From the NCBI GenBank assembly GCA_002928965.1, contig PERU01000004.1, positions 1-64,000 on the forward strand: a stretch of DNA of 64,000 nucleotides, in the 5' to 3' direction. The notes under the pieces were generated by a model. That model had not been told where the DNA came from and searched no databases. It saw only the letters and a program-made list of their open reading frames with translations. The stretch's first letter is position 1. Every line of letters starts with the position of its first letter. The position numbers and the translations under genes are program-made. The stretch comes from Methylomonas sp. (GTDB lineage Bacteria > Pseudomonadota > Gammaproteobacteria > Methylococcales > Methylomonadaceae). This document shows, in pieces, positions 63,911-64,000 of the stretch.

Positions 63911-64000
63911 TTTAGGACAGGTTGATGGATCAGTCAGGTTGGTCCGACTACCAATCAGGGCCTATGTGCGCGGGTGGATCGCGTTGTCCGTACTGATATT

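Noticed and set aside
1-64000. CRISPR array, tRNA or rRNA genes
   Set aside because: No regularly spaced repeats, cloverleaf with CCA-type ends or rRNA segments were recognised by eye in the intergenic regions.

Overview
The window looks like chromosome from a gammaproteobacterial methanotroph or close methylotroph (Methylococcales-like). The clues are a formaldehyde-activating-enzyme (Fae) homologue, several exosortase-type surface proteins ending in VPLP/VPIP sorting signals, a molybdate uptake locus with an outer-membrane porin, and gammaproteobacterial housekeeping proteins (MetH, GlyQ/GlyS, TrmB, SpeA, UreEFG). The genus cannot be fixed from sequence alone. No rRNA, tRNA or CRISPR array was seen.

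Layout. 0-8 kb: end of an APS-kinase-like gene, a VPLP-type surface protein, an aroG/thiSG pair (thiSG is a ThiS-ThiG fusion), Uma2 nuclease, BFD-type ferredoxin, an AT-rich zinc-ribbon/PD-(D/E)XK gene, trmB and a polysaccharide flippase. 9-15.2 kb: molybdate locus, with divergent modE, an alginate-export-family porin, modABC and a di-domain molbindin; two ModE-box-like palindromes lie between modE and the porin. 15-24.5 kb: cold-shock protein, two transglutaminase-like proteins, ureEFG without ureABC, and metH followed by two small coupled genes. 24.5-28 kb: small membrane and lipoprotein genes, three of them under 50 codons, around an HTTM-DCC fusion. 28-36 kb: plsC-gmhB-glyS-glyQ, an alpha/beta hydrolase, speE, a second Uma2 gene and a dispersed 150-bp element.

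36.5-45 kb is an accessory, decaying zone: two or three exported-protein genes broken at homopolymers, an intact PEP-CTERM purple-acid-phosphatase-like protein, a dead REP-associated transposase, IS remnants and REP-like palindromes. 45-48 kb holds the most unusual unit, a four-gene operon with ATGA overlaps at every junction: a radical SAM protein resembling the tetraether-lipid-synthase (Tes) type, a DUF547 lipoprotein, a MauE/DoxX-type membrane protein and a small Cys-rich membrane protein. 48.6-54.6 kb: glycosyltransferase, speA, a beta-hydroxyacid dehydrogenase, UDP-glucose dehydrogenase, repeats and the divergent Fae. 54.7-56.6 kb: a group II intron of probable class C, inserted 3 nt after a REP hairpin. 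56.7-64 kb: a metal RND efflux operon (TolC-type, adaptor, pump) with batD at its end.

Functional links: mod genes form one uptake and storage unit; SpeA and SpeE feed polyamine synthesis; GmhB, PlsC, Ugd, the flippase and the glycosyltransferase point to envelope and exopolysaccharide synthesis; the sorting-signal proteins imply an exosortase elsewhere in the genome.
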